Assembly: GCF_037975245.1 (NCBI RefSeq)
Contig: NC_092561.1
Span: 11,217,001 to 11,281,000 of the forward strand
From: Apostichopus japonicus
Taxonomy: Eukaryota; Echinodermata; Holothuroidea; Aspidochirotida; Stichopodidae
Length of the DNA: 64,000 bases
Direction of reading: 5' to 3'
Below the pieces are notes generated by a model, which was not told the origin of the DNA, did not search any database, and worked only from the letters and a program-made list of their open reading frames with translations. Below are positions 1 through 10,204 of this stretch, in pieces; the stretch's first letter is position 1, and every line of letters begins with the position of its first letter. The translations under genes and the position numbers were made by a program.

Positions 1-480
1 AGTGCAATGTAAGTAGTGATGTTAATCATGAAGTTATTGACAAGGTAATGAAAGAAAAAATTGTTACTTTGTCAAATGGCCAAAGTTTTTTGGTTTTTTT
101 TTTTATAGTCAAGACAATAATTGTTTCTTATCAGTCATTAAACATGGATAACAGGAGGTTTTGTTAGATGCAAGAAGTGAAGTGAAAATATAAAATAATT
201 ACGTCAACCCACTAAGCTTATCGCAGTTATACTGTGTGTTGTTAACTGCCAAAACTGGATAGTAAATCGAAAAGCATAAGTGCAAACTAGCGTGAGAGAC
301 TTATGAAAACCCTTACGCGGTAGATAAGTGCACCTTTCCTGGCTTTGAATATCATTGAATCGAATGATCTACATTCTTCTCCCGTTGTGGTTGTGGTGAA
401 TCAAAAGCGCGGAAAAATACAATCCTTTATGTGGAACGTAATAATCGGTTCTACCTAATCGGTAATTACTCCACAACCAA
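1..480. other. non-coding, nothing recognised
   Basis: AT-rich sequence with a short T-run near 95-105. I see no coding exon, RNA gene or repeat unit here before the tandem array begins. Confidence 0.6.
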
Positions 481-1505
481 AACTCAGAATTTATTTATAC
501 TTGGTAATAATATGTTGGTAGATAGCAGGTACATGGTGATATATTTTCAAGTTGATATTATGCATATTTACTAGGGGGCAGGGCTTAAGTTTATTTTCAC
601 TAAAGTAGCTTGTAAACACTGTAACTGAACAGCAACAAGTTGGTTTGAAGTCATACTTGGTACATAGATGCGCCATAGTGAGTAGATGAACCCTATTGAG
701 TTTGGTGCTCATCTCATAAATAATAATGAGGTCACGGGCCAAACGTAAATATCTCCAACTGCTAATAACCCTGCAAACGAAAGTCAGAATTTATTCATTA
801 TTGGTGTTAATGTGTTGTAGATAGCTGATACATGGTGATATATGTTCAACTTGATATTATGCATACTAATTAGGGGGCTGGGGTTAAGTTGATTTTCACT
901 AAAATAGCTTGTAAACACAGTAACTGACTAAGAAACAATTTGGATTGAAGGCATACTTGGCACATATCTGCAGCATAGTGAGTAGATGAACCCTATTGAT
1001 TTTGGTGCTCATCTCATGAATAATAGTGAGGTCACGGGGTCAAATATGAAAATCTCCAAATGCTTTTAACTCTGCAACCCAGATTCAGAATTTATTCAAA
1101 CTCGGTATTATATGTGGTAGTAGATAGTGGGTACATGGTAATATATGTTCCTGTTGATATGATGCATATTTATTAGGGGGCAGGGCTTAAGTTAATTTTC
1201 ACTAAAATAGCTTGTAAACACGGTAACTGAACAACGGCAAGTTGGATTGATGTCATACTTGGTATATATATATATGCGCCATAGTGATTAGAAGAGCCCT
1301 TTTGATTTTGGTGATCATATCAAGAATATTAATGAGGTCACTGGGTCAAATGTAAACATTTTCAGAATTGAATCATACTTTGTGTGAAGGTGTTTGGTAG
1401 ATAGCGGGTAAATGATAATGTATGTTCAATGTGATATTATGCACATTTATTAAAGGGCAGGGCTTGAGTTGATTTTTGCTAAAAAATAGCTTGTAAACAT
1501 GGTAA
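481..1505. repeat. tandem array, ~300-bp unit, about 3.5 copies
   Basis: The phrase CAGAATTTATT recurs at about 485, 785 and 1086, giving a ~300-bp period. A fourth, internally shortened unit starts near 1358. Each unit carries a GGGGGC.GGG.TTAAGTT segment, TAGCTTGTAAACA, CCCTATTGA.TTTGG and AATGAGGTCAC. The units have diverged by substitutions and small indels. The end of the unit resembles the core of the satellite at 60.5-61.8 kb. Short open frames inside are incidental. Confidence 0.9.
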
Positions 1506-1800
1506 GTTAATGTATTTAGTAGGTAGGTCCACAGTCAGTGAAAGAACCTTGCTGATCAATTTAATCAACAATGACGAAAGCTTGGGATTATAATCTCAAT
1601 TGGCAAGGAATCACAATAAGCCCACTGGCTTGCTGGTTCTTAGTTTTATTCATTATTTGTTACTCTTGGCATCACAGAGAGTTTTTAATCTTTCTATGCA
1701 GTGTAACAATTAGTGCCAAGCAGAACATGATTAGTTCAAACAGGTTTTTCTTTTTGGAGAAGCTTAAGTCAACAATTTATGACATTGTTTCTTTTCAGAT
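1506..1800. other. non-coding, possible intron
   Basis: No coding signal of its own. It ends in a pyrimidine-rich tract and CAG just before the DUF6729-like fragment at 1801, consistent with a splice acceptor of a decayed gene. Confidence 0.35.
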
Positions 1801-1903
1801 ATTGTGGACTCAAGCTGGGCTTACAAGATGATAAAGGAAGTGCTAAATTTTACTGGATGGTATTTCATCGGCCGTGCAGAATACCTGGAGAGCATTTCAT
1901 GAC
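1801..1903 (+). pseudogene. fragment of DUF6729-like domain (plus strand)
   Basis: From 1801 the plus strand reads in one frame through KMIKEVLNFTGWYFIG and EYLE to a TGA at 1901-1903. This lines up with QKVLNVDGWYYMGMEYLKC on the minus strand near 41.7 kb and with LVLDVSDFYYLAAEYMDC near 18.8 kb, the middle of the DUF6729-like domain of the repeated family. Only about 34 codons survive, and the downstream Cys-Lys part is lost. An acceptor-like T-rich tract and CAG precede it. It is the leftmost remnant of the family and, like the copy at 5.5-7.9 kb, lies on the plus strand. The match is short, so confidence is moderate. Confidence 0.5.
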
Positions 1904-2198
1904 GCTTTTTACCTGAATATAAACTTGTCATTGGGCAACACAGATCCTAACATACTGGTGCATCTTATCAATCCCTGTGTTTCGCCCAAGGCTAGATTGC
2001 ATAACTTTTTTTTCCACAAGAAGAATAGGGATCCTTTAGCAAGACATGTAAATGTAAACTGCTTTTGATCTAAGCTGATGTTAGAAGAGCACCATGTTTT
2101 AATAATATACAGAGGTGTATGGATACTCTTGATAGTTGATGTCTAGATGTTTGATGTAGCAGTCTGGAGACTGGAGAAGGAATTAAAATTTGAAGAAA

Positions 2199-2279
2199 TG
2201 GAGGTGTGTCACAAATGGAGAAAGGAGACTGAAGTACACATTCAGACCAGCAAAGCTTCAAATGTCCTGGAAAGGATGA
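2199..2279 (+). repeat. short coding-like duplicate, partner at 5516-5592
   Basis: The plus strand reads ETEVHIQTSKAS here, and the same peptide recurs from about 5541. About 40 bp are nearly identical at the two sites. The 2320-bp hAT element lies between them, so the two are about 1 kb apart without it. The segment probably belongs to the N-terminal part of the decayed plus-strand family member, but I cannot place it against the minus-strand copies. Confidence 0.5.
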
Positions 2280-2830
2280 GTCATTGTGGATGAACACACT
2301 ACACCCAGTAGTTGTGTTGGATGCTCTTGTCAACGACCCACAGAGGTATGTAAAGTAGAGTGATATTGGTAGGTACATGCTGATAAATGCAGACTGCACA
2401 ATAACTAACCTAAGGCAAGGTAGACCAAACATAAGGGAAAAAGCAATGGACACTGTACATGTCTGTATTGGCTGTTAAGTTGACTAGTACAACCCTTGCC
2501 CATTCCTTCCAGGACAACCACAAAATTAGAATGAGAAAGAAGGAAAGGATTACTGACTTGTAAGTTAAATAGTGTTGATGAATATGTTTTAAACTCATGC
2601 TTTCAATTTGATGGAGTGAATGCTTGCATAAGATGTTTAATACTTAAGATGTGTTGATAATCACAGTAGAAACCTCACATACATACACCTGCTTTCCTGC
2701 AGAAGTGAAATGGGCATCCAGAAGAACCACTAAATGTCAATCTCTTTATATATTTATGGCAAGTCCTGTGATGCAAATGAAGTTAATCTCATATGAGATA
2801 ACTAATCCATTTGAATTGTTCACCACACGG

Positions 2831-5150
2831 TAGGGCTGAGTCATTCCGGTTAATTCACTAACCGGTTAACCGTTTCTATTAACCGAACGGTTAACGTTTA
2901 AACGTAACCCGTGTTGTTGGCTCGAAATAAGAGCCGAAAATCAGAGTTATAAAGCTCAGATTATAATTCCGAAAGAGCGCCACCACTTTTGATTCGGAAG
3001 TACATTCTCAAAGTAGCGCTGCAAGTATCGTTTTTTTTCGTAACGCGTATGTCAAGAATTTGGTTGTATTTGCTTAGTTTTGACGATCGTTACATTGAAA
3101 AAGACGAATCGCGCGTTTTCATGAAGTTTTCAACAGATTTTTGCTTCTCTTTTCAGTTCATCGGTAACTGTTACAGAGATTTTTGAAGCAAATATTTCTT
3201 CGTTAATTGCGTAGCCCCTACTGTAATAGCGTAGGCATTGTATGGCAGTTATAAGCCTAATATTACTAGGCCTACTTAATATTGGCATTGTGTATTGAAG
3301 TTCGCGATCATATGGAGTGTACGACTACAAGGCTTTCACCAGCTAGGCCAAGGTTAGGAAAGTCGGTTGTTAGGAAGCGATTACTACAGAAGTGTACGGT
3401 AGTAGGGCTAGGCCTACGCAATTACAAGTACAACAATGGGTCACAAATATATTTAATTTGTGCATTGTGGCGGGGTAGGCAGAGGGTAGGGAGGCAGTGT
3501 GGAAAACATTGTTAAATTTCACGCGAACACCCTGTCGATTTCCCAATGGAGTTCGCGCAGCGAACACAATTAGCACGTGTAGCATAATGGCGTGGGGTAG
3601 TCCCCCGGTGGGGTCGTGGCGTGTCTGGCGATAAAATATTCGCAGCTGTGGATGCAAAATACTGAAAACTTTTTGAATTTAAATTGTCACGAAACTGATG
3701 AAAATTTTGAAATGACAAGTTAGATTAGCCATAATGTTATAAAATGAAAGGAGATTTATCTGTCTTACAATCTTTAAAAAGTTTAACTTACAAAACATGC
3801 GATATTATGAAACAAACAACGTTCGGCAAAGTCCCGTTTCTAGACTGCCTAACAATGAATAGCTTGCACTATACTACATCTACGGTAGGCTACATTTTCC
3901 AAGGTACCTTGCCAAACAACTATGAGCTCTTCCCCTGTCTAACACCTGTTTGTTAACATTTTTTGGCATGTTGCCAAAGAACGTTTCATGGTCTAGAATT
4001 AATAAGGTCAGTCAGTTAAGGTTCGGTAAAGTTATGCGAATTATTATCTTAGACGTTTAAGAAAAGTAGGTAAAATATGATCCCCGTATTAACAGTTAGG
4101 TAAGTAAAACAGCCAACTGAGTCCTCCGCATGAACAAAACAATCTATTCCCCATGATACATGAAAGTAAACCTTGTAATCACATGTTTAAGGCCACTCGG
4201 CATGATTAACTAAATGCTAAATATTGTTTCCATGTGCTTGTAGAAAACGTCAATTTTGCAATATACAATTAGTTGTGTTTTTGTAGTTACATGAGATCCG
4301 TAACCGACGAGGTGGTTAGGCTATTTGCTATACACTTAACTATGGTAGGATATTATTTTCTCCGTAATTTTGGAAATTCTAGAAAATACTTTTTCCCCCG
4401 CTTAACACCAGATGTGTTCTTACGTTTTATTCATAAATGGGTGTACTAGAGCCTTGTTTACATGACATTGTAACATTTAGCACGACATGCCAGTTTCGCG
4501 TGAATTAATCGAAAGTGTTTTGCTCGATCTTTCGTAATATTTGAAGGTGTACCAGTTTACCTTTCGTACACAATTGGTAATTTCTCTATTGATTTTCAGA
4601 GTGTTTTTCTCTATACAATCAAGTGAATACGTTGTGCATTGAGTATAAACTTATCACGAATGCAAGAAAACGATGCGGGGATTTCCAGCAGACAAATGTT
4701 TTCTTTGTGGGATTACTGAGTCAGTTGAATGGAATCCCGCACCTTAGAGGGAACACTGAAGTTGACTGAACTGAAGTCAACTTCATACGAAAGAAAACGT
4801 TTACTACTTTAATACAATATAAATTTGAAAGGATTAGATGCAGACTCGCCACGTTGTCGAATGGGGTAACAATAGGCGCTTCATGGGTCACTTACCGCTT
4901 GGTAATCCCATCAGTCGTACCGCCGATCTTAAAAATCTTTGTATGGATGCGTGATAAAGTTTGCAATTGTTACGTGATTTTCGGCAAGCAAATGTTGCGG
5001 TCTATTTCGGGAACAAAGTGATGTGAAGACGCGCCGTTGCGACTGCGTAATTGGCATTACAAAAACGGTTAAACTTATACGATGTACGGCGGACGTTTAT
5101 CCGGCCGTTCGGTCGGTTAACCGGTTAACCGTTTAACCGTTACAGCCCTA
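2831..5150. mobile_element. non-autonomous hAT element, 2320 bp
   Basis: The left end is TAGGGCTG (2831-2838) and the right end is its exact inverse CAGCCCTA (5143-5150). The 8 bp CCACACGG flank it exactly at 2823-2830 and 5151-5158, the target duplication length of hAT transposons. Inside both ends are palindromic subterminal motifs built from GGTTAACC (about 2849-2893 and 5111-5139). The interior has short open frames on both strands, none resembling a transposase, so the element must be mobilised in trans. The perfect target duplication suggests a fairly recent insertion. hAT is assigned from the end structure and duplication length. Confidence 0.9.
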
Positions 5151-5497
5151 CCACACGGTAAGCAATCCAGATATAAATCCTTCGCTAGCATGGCATCGAG
5201 ATAAAAGTCTGTAAGATATTGTACTTAATTGTTTGTTACTCAGTTGACCTGCTCATAAAAGTCCTGAGGACAATGATGGTTATGGATGCCCTCGCCTCTG
5301 GTTTGAAACCTGTATCCCAATTATGAAGAGCACACAGTCCACAATAAGAGGTCAATCCTACATCTGCTCTTGCTCAGATTAGACATACAGGTCACAAAAA
5401 AGTTCAAGAGCTAAAATTGCAAAGAAAGCCAAAATAGGGAAGAAAGTGGATGCAAAATCTAAACCAGTACCAACGGCTGTGATGTGTTCATCTCACA

Positions 5498-6790
5498 GTG
5501 GACCAAATTCAGGAAATAACAGAGACAGTGTCACAGAGAAATGAGACTGAAGTACACATTCAGACCAGTAAAGCTTCACAGTCATTGTTGTGTCGGATAC
5601 TCTTGTTAATAAAAGTAGATGTAATTGTGCTCATCATTTATTGTTTACCCCATTTTGCAATATCTATTTACTTTGCTCCTCAATAGATACAATGTCTAAT
5701 CCAACTAACAGAAAATGGTGAAGTGATTATGAAACCATCTGCAGCAGCAGAAGATGCTGAAAAGAGGTATAAGGATGCCCGACTACAGTACCTTTCCCTA
5801 CAGTCAAGTCCCCAGAGGAGGTGAATAGAACTGGAATAGTGGAGCATGACCGCACAACACTCCTGGGCCACTTCAAGCTTCAGAGAGGTCAATTCTACAG
5901 CAAAACCATTTAATGGGTACTTGAGAATTATATCAGGTATGCCATGCACCTATGGAGGAAACAAGAAGTGTCCGGGTCCTGAGAAGACTGAGCTGGAGGC
6001 AAAGAGGGCAACTGTGCAAACATTGATGCATTTTGTGAAATATACATCATCTTTTGAAAGTTGCAGAACAACACATGAGATAATTCTTGCAGGCAAGCAG
6101 GCATACCTCAAGGCTACTGAGACAGGGGACCACGGATTTAGACTGCTTGGCTTTGACAGGTTTCACAAGAGGATGTATTATGATATCATGAGCTGATATA
6201 TATAGTACAGTAAATGGATCAGACAGCAAATGTATAGTTCATGGACAATCCCATGTTTAGATTAGTCCGACTTGACAAACAATTGTTAGCCCATCCCAGG
6301 AGAGATGGATGAAAGCAGAAATGAGGAGGTTTAGACTCCTTCCTGGTACTGTGGATTATCTTCAGCTGTCAAAGTAGCAAGCTTCTCTGTTGAGAACACC
6401 ACCACCTAGAGAGCTTCAAGCACGCATTTATCAGAACTTTCAAAACCTGACGAGTTCTGGTTGCATCCTATGCTTATATGGGGCCCGGAGGTAACTTGTT
6501 TTCATTTGCTTGGGTTCCATGTTTGCTTGGGTCCCATGTATGTAGGGACTTGTGGAGGATACACAGGCCTTCCAATACCAGGACAGTACTACAGAATAGC
6601 CAGCACTCTGCAATGTAAGAAGTGCAAATGCTCGCCATGGGCATGTGACCAACCAGGATACTTGAAATTACTGCCACAGACCCTGCAGAACATTTTCCCT
6701 GCCCTGATGACCTATATAAAAGCTGCTTGCAAATGTGACCAGCTATGGAGGTCTGGCTGTTCTCCTACAGAAGTATGCAAAGAAATATAA
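5498..6790 (+). pseudogene. family B DUF6729/transposase-like gene, N-terminal half, decayed
   Basis: This is the plus-strand counterpart of the minus-strand gene at 47.4-49.5 kb. In order it shows: LGHFKLQRGQFYSKT then WVLENYIRYAMHLW (about 5860-5960), matching GQYRGKTFRWLMENDPGY; LGFDRFHKRMYYD (about 6145-6185), matching LGFGRFHTLTYGD; LLPGTVDYLQ and TPPPRELQAR (about 6340-6425), matching LLPGTVEYL and TPPPGELQSR; then PGQYYRIASTLQCKKCKCSP (about 6570-6640) and LPQTLQNIFPALMTY, matching the DUF6729-like segment of the other copy. Stops and frame changes fall between these blocks, so it cannot make the full product. The N-terminal role is unknown. Confidence 0.7.
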
Positions 6791-7871
6791 GAACTTAATC
6801 AACTAAGGTACAAGAGGGCCCATACATAGTATTTACATATTGAACATACTGTCTGTGCAGAAAGTTACAGCTCAGTTTACTTTGGACAAGGCAGTCGGTC
6901 TCCATTTGGAGAGTATGACGTATCTGAGCAGACTATGATTCAGAAGCCTGGGTGGACAATTGGTGTGATTTTGCCTCACAATGTTCAACAAGACGTCACA
7001 AGAAGCCATCAAAAAGTCACATTCTTACTTCAGGCAGTGGCCCAAGTGCTGGCGTGGAGGTGTTAGCTGCCAAAGTTGTGAGCCACACACAGTGCCTGCA
7101 CACTGAACTATTAGGAAGACATAGTCTAATTGCTTGATAGCTTCCACTACCTCTGTCAGATTTCCAAAGCATGCACCTCATCAGCCCACCCTGCATATGG
7201 TTGTTCATGAGGTTATTCTCAAGTATTTTCTTCATTGTAGACCCCAAGGATATTGAGAACCATAGAAGAGCCATGTCTGTCATTGGAGCCAAGGAGGACC
7301 CATCAAAGCAAGAAATTAGAAAACATTGCAGGTGAGCTTCATTGCTGTACTTAGTTGTCTGTTGCAGCACAACTGAAACTAAATTTCCACTGTTATTGAA
7401 GACTGAGGAACCTAATCAGAAAACATGAAGTCACTTGCCTTATCACCTCCCATTCACATATCCTTTCTCCAATGCTAGGTGGCAAAATAAATCAAGTTCA
7501 AACAGTTATGTTCATACCTTGCATGTTGTTAATACTAAAATGATTGAATGAACAGCAATATATGAATAGAGCAATCAGTCATCCTTTGATTTCATTGCAC
7601 TGCACCCTTTGGTTAACAATTGTATTAATAGTGATGGAAATGAAATCGATATCAAAAACAAACATTTAGTGAAGACTCTTCACAGAAAACATTGACAGGA
7701 ACCTCACTATAAACATGTACTTCTTCATCAACTTCAAATGTTCAGTCTTTGTTTCTTATTTTGTTGTTGTTTCAGTGTCCGTCCAGAACTATTATCCACA
7801 AGAGCTGGAGAAGAGACACCCTGAAAAGGAGGAGACATTGGAAGTTTAGAAGGAGTTGGGGATTTCTACAG
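6791..7871 (+). pseudogene. family B gene, C-terminal remnants
   Basis: This continues the plus-strand copy. A weakly preserved stretch near 6800-6950 matches the region before the RSDHT motif of the 47.7-kb copy; the motif itself is not readable. A good block, DPKDIENHRRAMSVIGAKED followed by PSKQEIRKHC, occupies about 7240-7331 and ends at a GTGAGC donor. It matches DEEDMQNLHSARAAIGAKGD of the minus-strand copy, which also ends at a splice donor. A following exon begins near 7790 after a T-rich tract and CAG, reads RTII, then shifts frame into PQELEKRHP, matching RTVIPGPEQLEKRV at 46.95 kb. Conserved exon boundaries show that the copies share an intron-containing ancestor. Confidence 0.6.
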
Positions 7872-7901
7872 AGGTATGTCTAGAGACATCGGTCGGCACA
7901 T

Positions 7902-7943
7902 GCTGATGAACAAATACTGTACAAAAACGTATGAAAAGTTGTT
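7902..7943. repeat. left piece of non-coding block interrupted by L2 and hAT
   Basis: CTGATGAACAAATACTGTAC and the following bases match 40620-40662. The uninterrupted block at 40.62-40.84 kb continues directly into sequence found here only after 10.09 kb, so this is the left flank of the L2 insertion. Confidence 0.75.
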
Positions 7944-8124
7944 AAGTAAGTAAGTAAAACTTTATTGCTCTATAAAATCAGATATTTCCATACTCGCACA
8001 TTATAAGAAATACAAAAATATATATAAAACTATATTCATATTTACAATTAATAACTTAATAAGGTAAGATCAAGTTAAATAGTTAAAGTCAGAGAGCCTA
8101 CCCATCCAAGGACTAGGCAACCAC

Positions 8125-9515
8125 CTAACTACTCAAATTGCTGTTGTAAAGTTTAATTGCACGAGGGATAAATGAATTGCGGTGCCGGTTAGTCTTCAGT
8201 TGAGGAAGTCTTAGTCTACCAATGCCCCTATCTATTAATCTGTCATGGAGTTGAACATGAAATAGGTGACTACAGTCGTCCCAAACAGAGTTGAGCTTGG
8301 ACTGTAGGAGACACTGGTAGACAAAATCAACAGCAAACTGAGACCCCCCTACTAATATTTCAGATTTTATAATGGTGTTGTCAACACAACCCCTTTCTGT
8401 CTTACTAAAGTTACCACCCCAACAAATGAGGCAGTATCTCCAAACGCCACAGATGGTAGCATTATAGAACATATCTAAAATTTCCGTACGTACATTGAAA
8501 AGTGACATTTTCCTCAGACAATAGTATCTCAAATTCAACTTTCTAACCAGGACGTCAACATGATCCGTCCAAGTCAATGTATCGTTGAAAACCACTTGCA
8601 GATATTTATAGGTAGACACACGTTCTACCTCATTCTCTTTAATAATTACAGGCGGTGGTGGAATAACATTGTCTCAAGTGATGACCATTTCTTTTGTTTT
8701 AGAGACATTTAATTGTACAAAGTTAGAGTCACAGTAGTCCACGAATGATTGCATTTGGCGGAGGTATGCCCTATCATCATGTCCATGTATGAGTCCAGCC
8801 ATGGCGGTATCATCCGCAAACTTGATGAGAGGGCACCTCTCCGACAGAGATCTGTAATCAGACGTGTATACTGAGAAAAGAAAAGGAGCCAGGACAGTCC
8901 CTTGAGGGGCTCCTGTATTGGACATAATAGTATCTGAACGGCAGGTGGGACTAAGTTTCACAAACTGTGTACGGTTGGTAAGGTACGTCATAATCCATTT
9001 AATTAAACCATCGGGGATGTCCATTTTTAAGAGTATAGATACTAAATTATGGGGTTGAATAGTATTTAAGGCAGAGGAAAAATCGAAAAACATGACCCGT
9101 GCAGAATTACCAGAATGTTCTAAGTGAGAGTATAGCCTGTGAAGGATCACAAGGATGGCATCTTCACAGCTGCGACCAGAATTGTAATTTGTAAATGCAA
9201 ATTGCAAATTGTATAGAAAAGGAGTTATGTAAGGTTTAAAATGTTTTAAAAATAAATGCTCATATACCTTCATTGGCACGAACGTGAGTGCTACAGGGAG
9301 CAAGTCATTCATACATGATATTACTGATTTTTTAGGAATAGGTATAACACACGATTGTTTCCATAAAGAGGGAATATGTCCAACCTTAAAAGACTGATTG
9401 TATATAACAGTGAAAATATTAGCCAGTTCTATTGCACAATGTTTTAATACCCGTGATGAGAGATGATCAGGCTCGGCAGCCTTTGATGAATGTAACTTAG
9501 AAAACTGACAACGGA
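8125..9515 (-). pseudogene. reverse transcriptase of the CR1/L2-like element
   Basis: Read on the minus strand, the protein starts in SKLHSSKAAEPDHLSS (about 9510-9460, the position of the usual K.PGPDG motif). It continues through SVIPIPK-type residues to FTNYNSGRSCEDAI, MFFDFSSALNTIQPH (first catalytic Asp), TGAPQGTVLAPFLF, and KFADDTAMAG with the FADD catalytic motif at 8809-8820. A TGA at about 8672-8674 interrupts the frame right after SKTKEMVIT. Downstream the same frame resumes with STYKYLQVVFNDTLTW and runs to 8125 with a thumb/C-terminal region ending AIKLYNSNLSS. One nonsense codon, and a frame change near 9500 relative to the upstream linker, make it a recent but dead copy. Confidence 0.88.
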
Positions 9516-10080
9516 AACTGACGTACGTCGTTCTCAGTCACCACTAGGTTGCAGTTAAAATCAGTAAGCAGTCCTTGCAGATTAATATGCTTCGTAGAAA
9601 AATCATGATTGTCAAAACGGTTATAAAAATAATTCAGTTCATTTGCATAATCGACTGTAGCAGCAGGTAGTTGGTAAGAGTTAGTTTCATTTGTGTATCC
9701 ACTCGTCAGGCGCATCCCTTCCCAGACACGCTTCATGTTGTTGTCAGTGAAATATCCTTCCATTTTGTCACGATAAGCGGCCTTCTCTTCCTTGATTACC
9801 CGTTTAAGTTCAAATTGCACTTGCTTTAATCTGGAAGCTTTAATCTTTCCGGATCTCCTTTCCCAAAAAGTCATTTCTTCTTATTGATGACATCTTTGAC
9901 TCTTTTATGTGATCCATGGTTTATTGTTATTTGTAGGAATAGTTCTCTCCACACAAAAGTAAATATAGTCGCTTATTGTATGTGTTAGTTCATCTATGTC
10001 TCTGCTGGCCTCCACGAACATATTCCAATCTGTACAATCTAGTTCAGCTCGGAGATGATCCAAAGCATCATCATTCCACT
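9497..10080 (-). pseudogene. linker region between endonuclease and RT of the CR1/L2-like element
   Basis: Upstream of the RT, the minus strand encodes WNDDALDHLRAELDCTDWNM and SDYIYFC (about 10075-9960), then TNNNKPWIT (about 9930). After a frame change it encodes KRVIKEEKAAYRDKMEGYF (about 9800) and VWEGMRLTSGY. NNKPW followed by a basic stretch is the usual lead-in to the RT in CR1/L2 elements. The frame is broken near 9900 and again near 9500. The element begins at about 10085 in the middle of this linker, which marks its 5' truncation point. Confidence 0.75.
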
Positions 10081-10204
10081 ATTGAATGGTAAAACATAAT
10101 GGTAGTAATGGTAGTATGATATATGTAGTATGATATATGTTCAATTAAGGGTTAAATAAGATATATTTTACGTCGAAACATATATCATGTAATACAAGTG
10201 TACG

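Larger units (their letters stand above)
7944..10090 (-). mobile_element. CR1/L2-like non-LTR retrotransposon, 5' truncated
   Basis: On the minus strand the element runs from a point upstream of its reverse transcriptase near 10090 to a 3' end at 7944. The 3' end has an AATAAA signal (7961-7966) followed by a (CTTA)n short-repeat tail, as expected for CR1/L2 elements rather than a poly-A L1 type. The endonuclease domain is absent, typical of 5' truncation. Comparison with the uninterrupted block at 40.62-40.84 kb brackets both junctions. I could not recognise a target duplication. Confidence 0.85.

Noticed and set aside
2989-3956. Several 65-95 codon frames inside the first hAT element
   Set aside because: They overlap on both strands, show no transposase motif and have no homologues among the other elements here.
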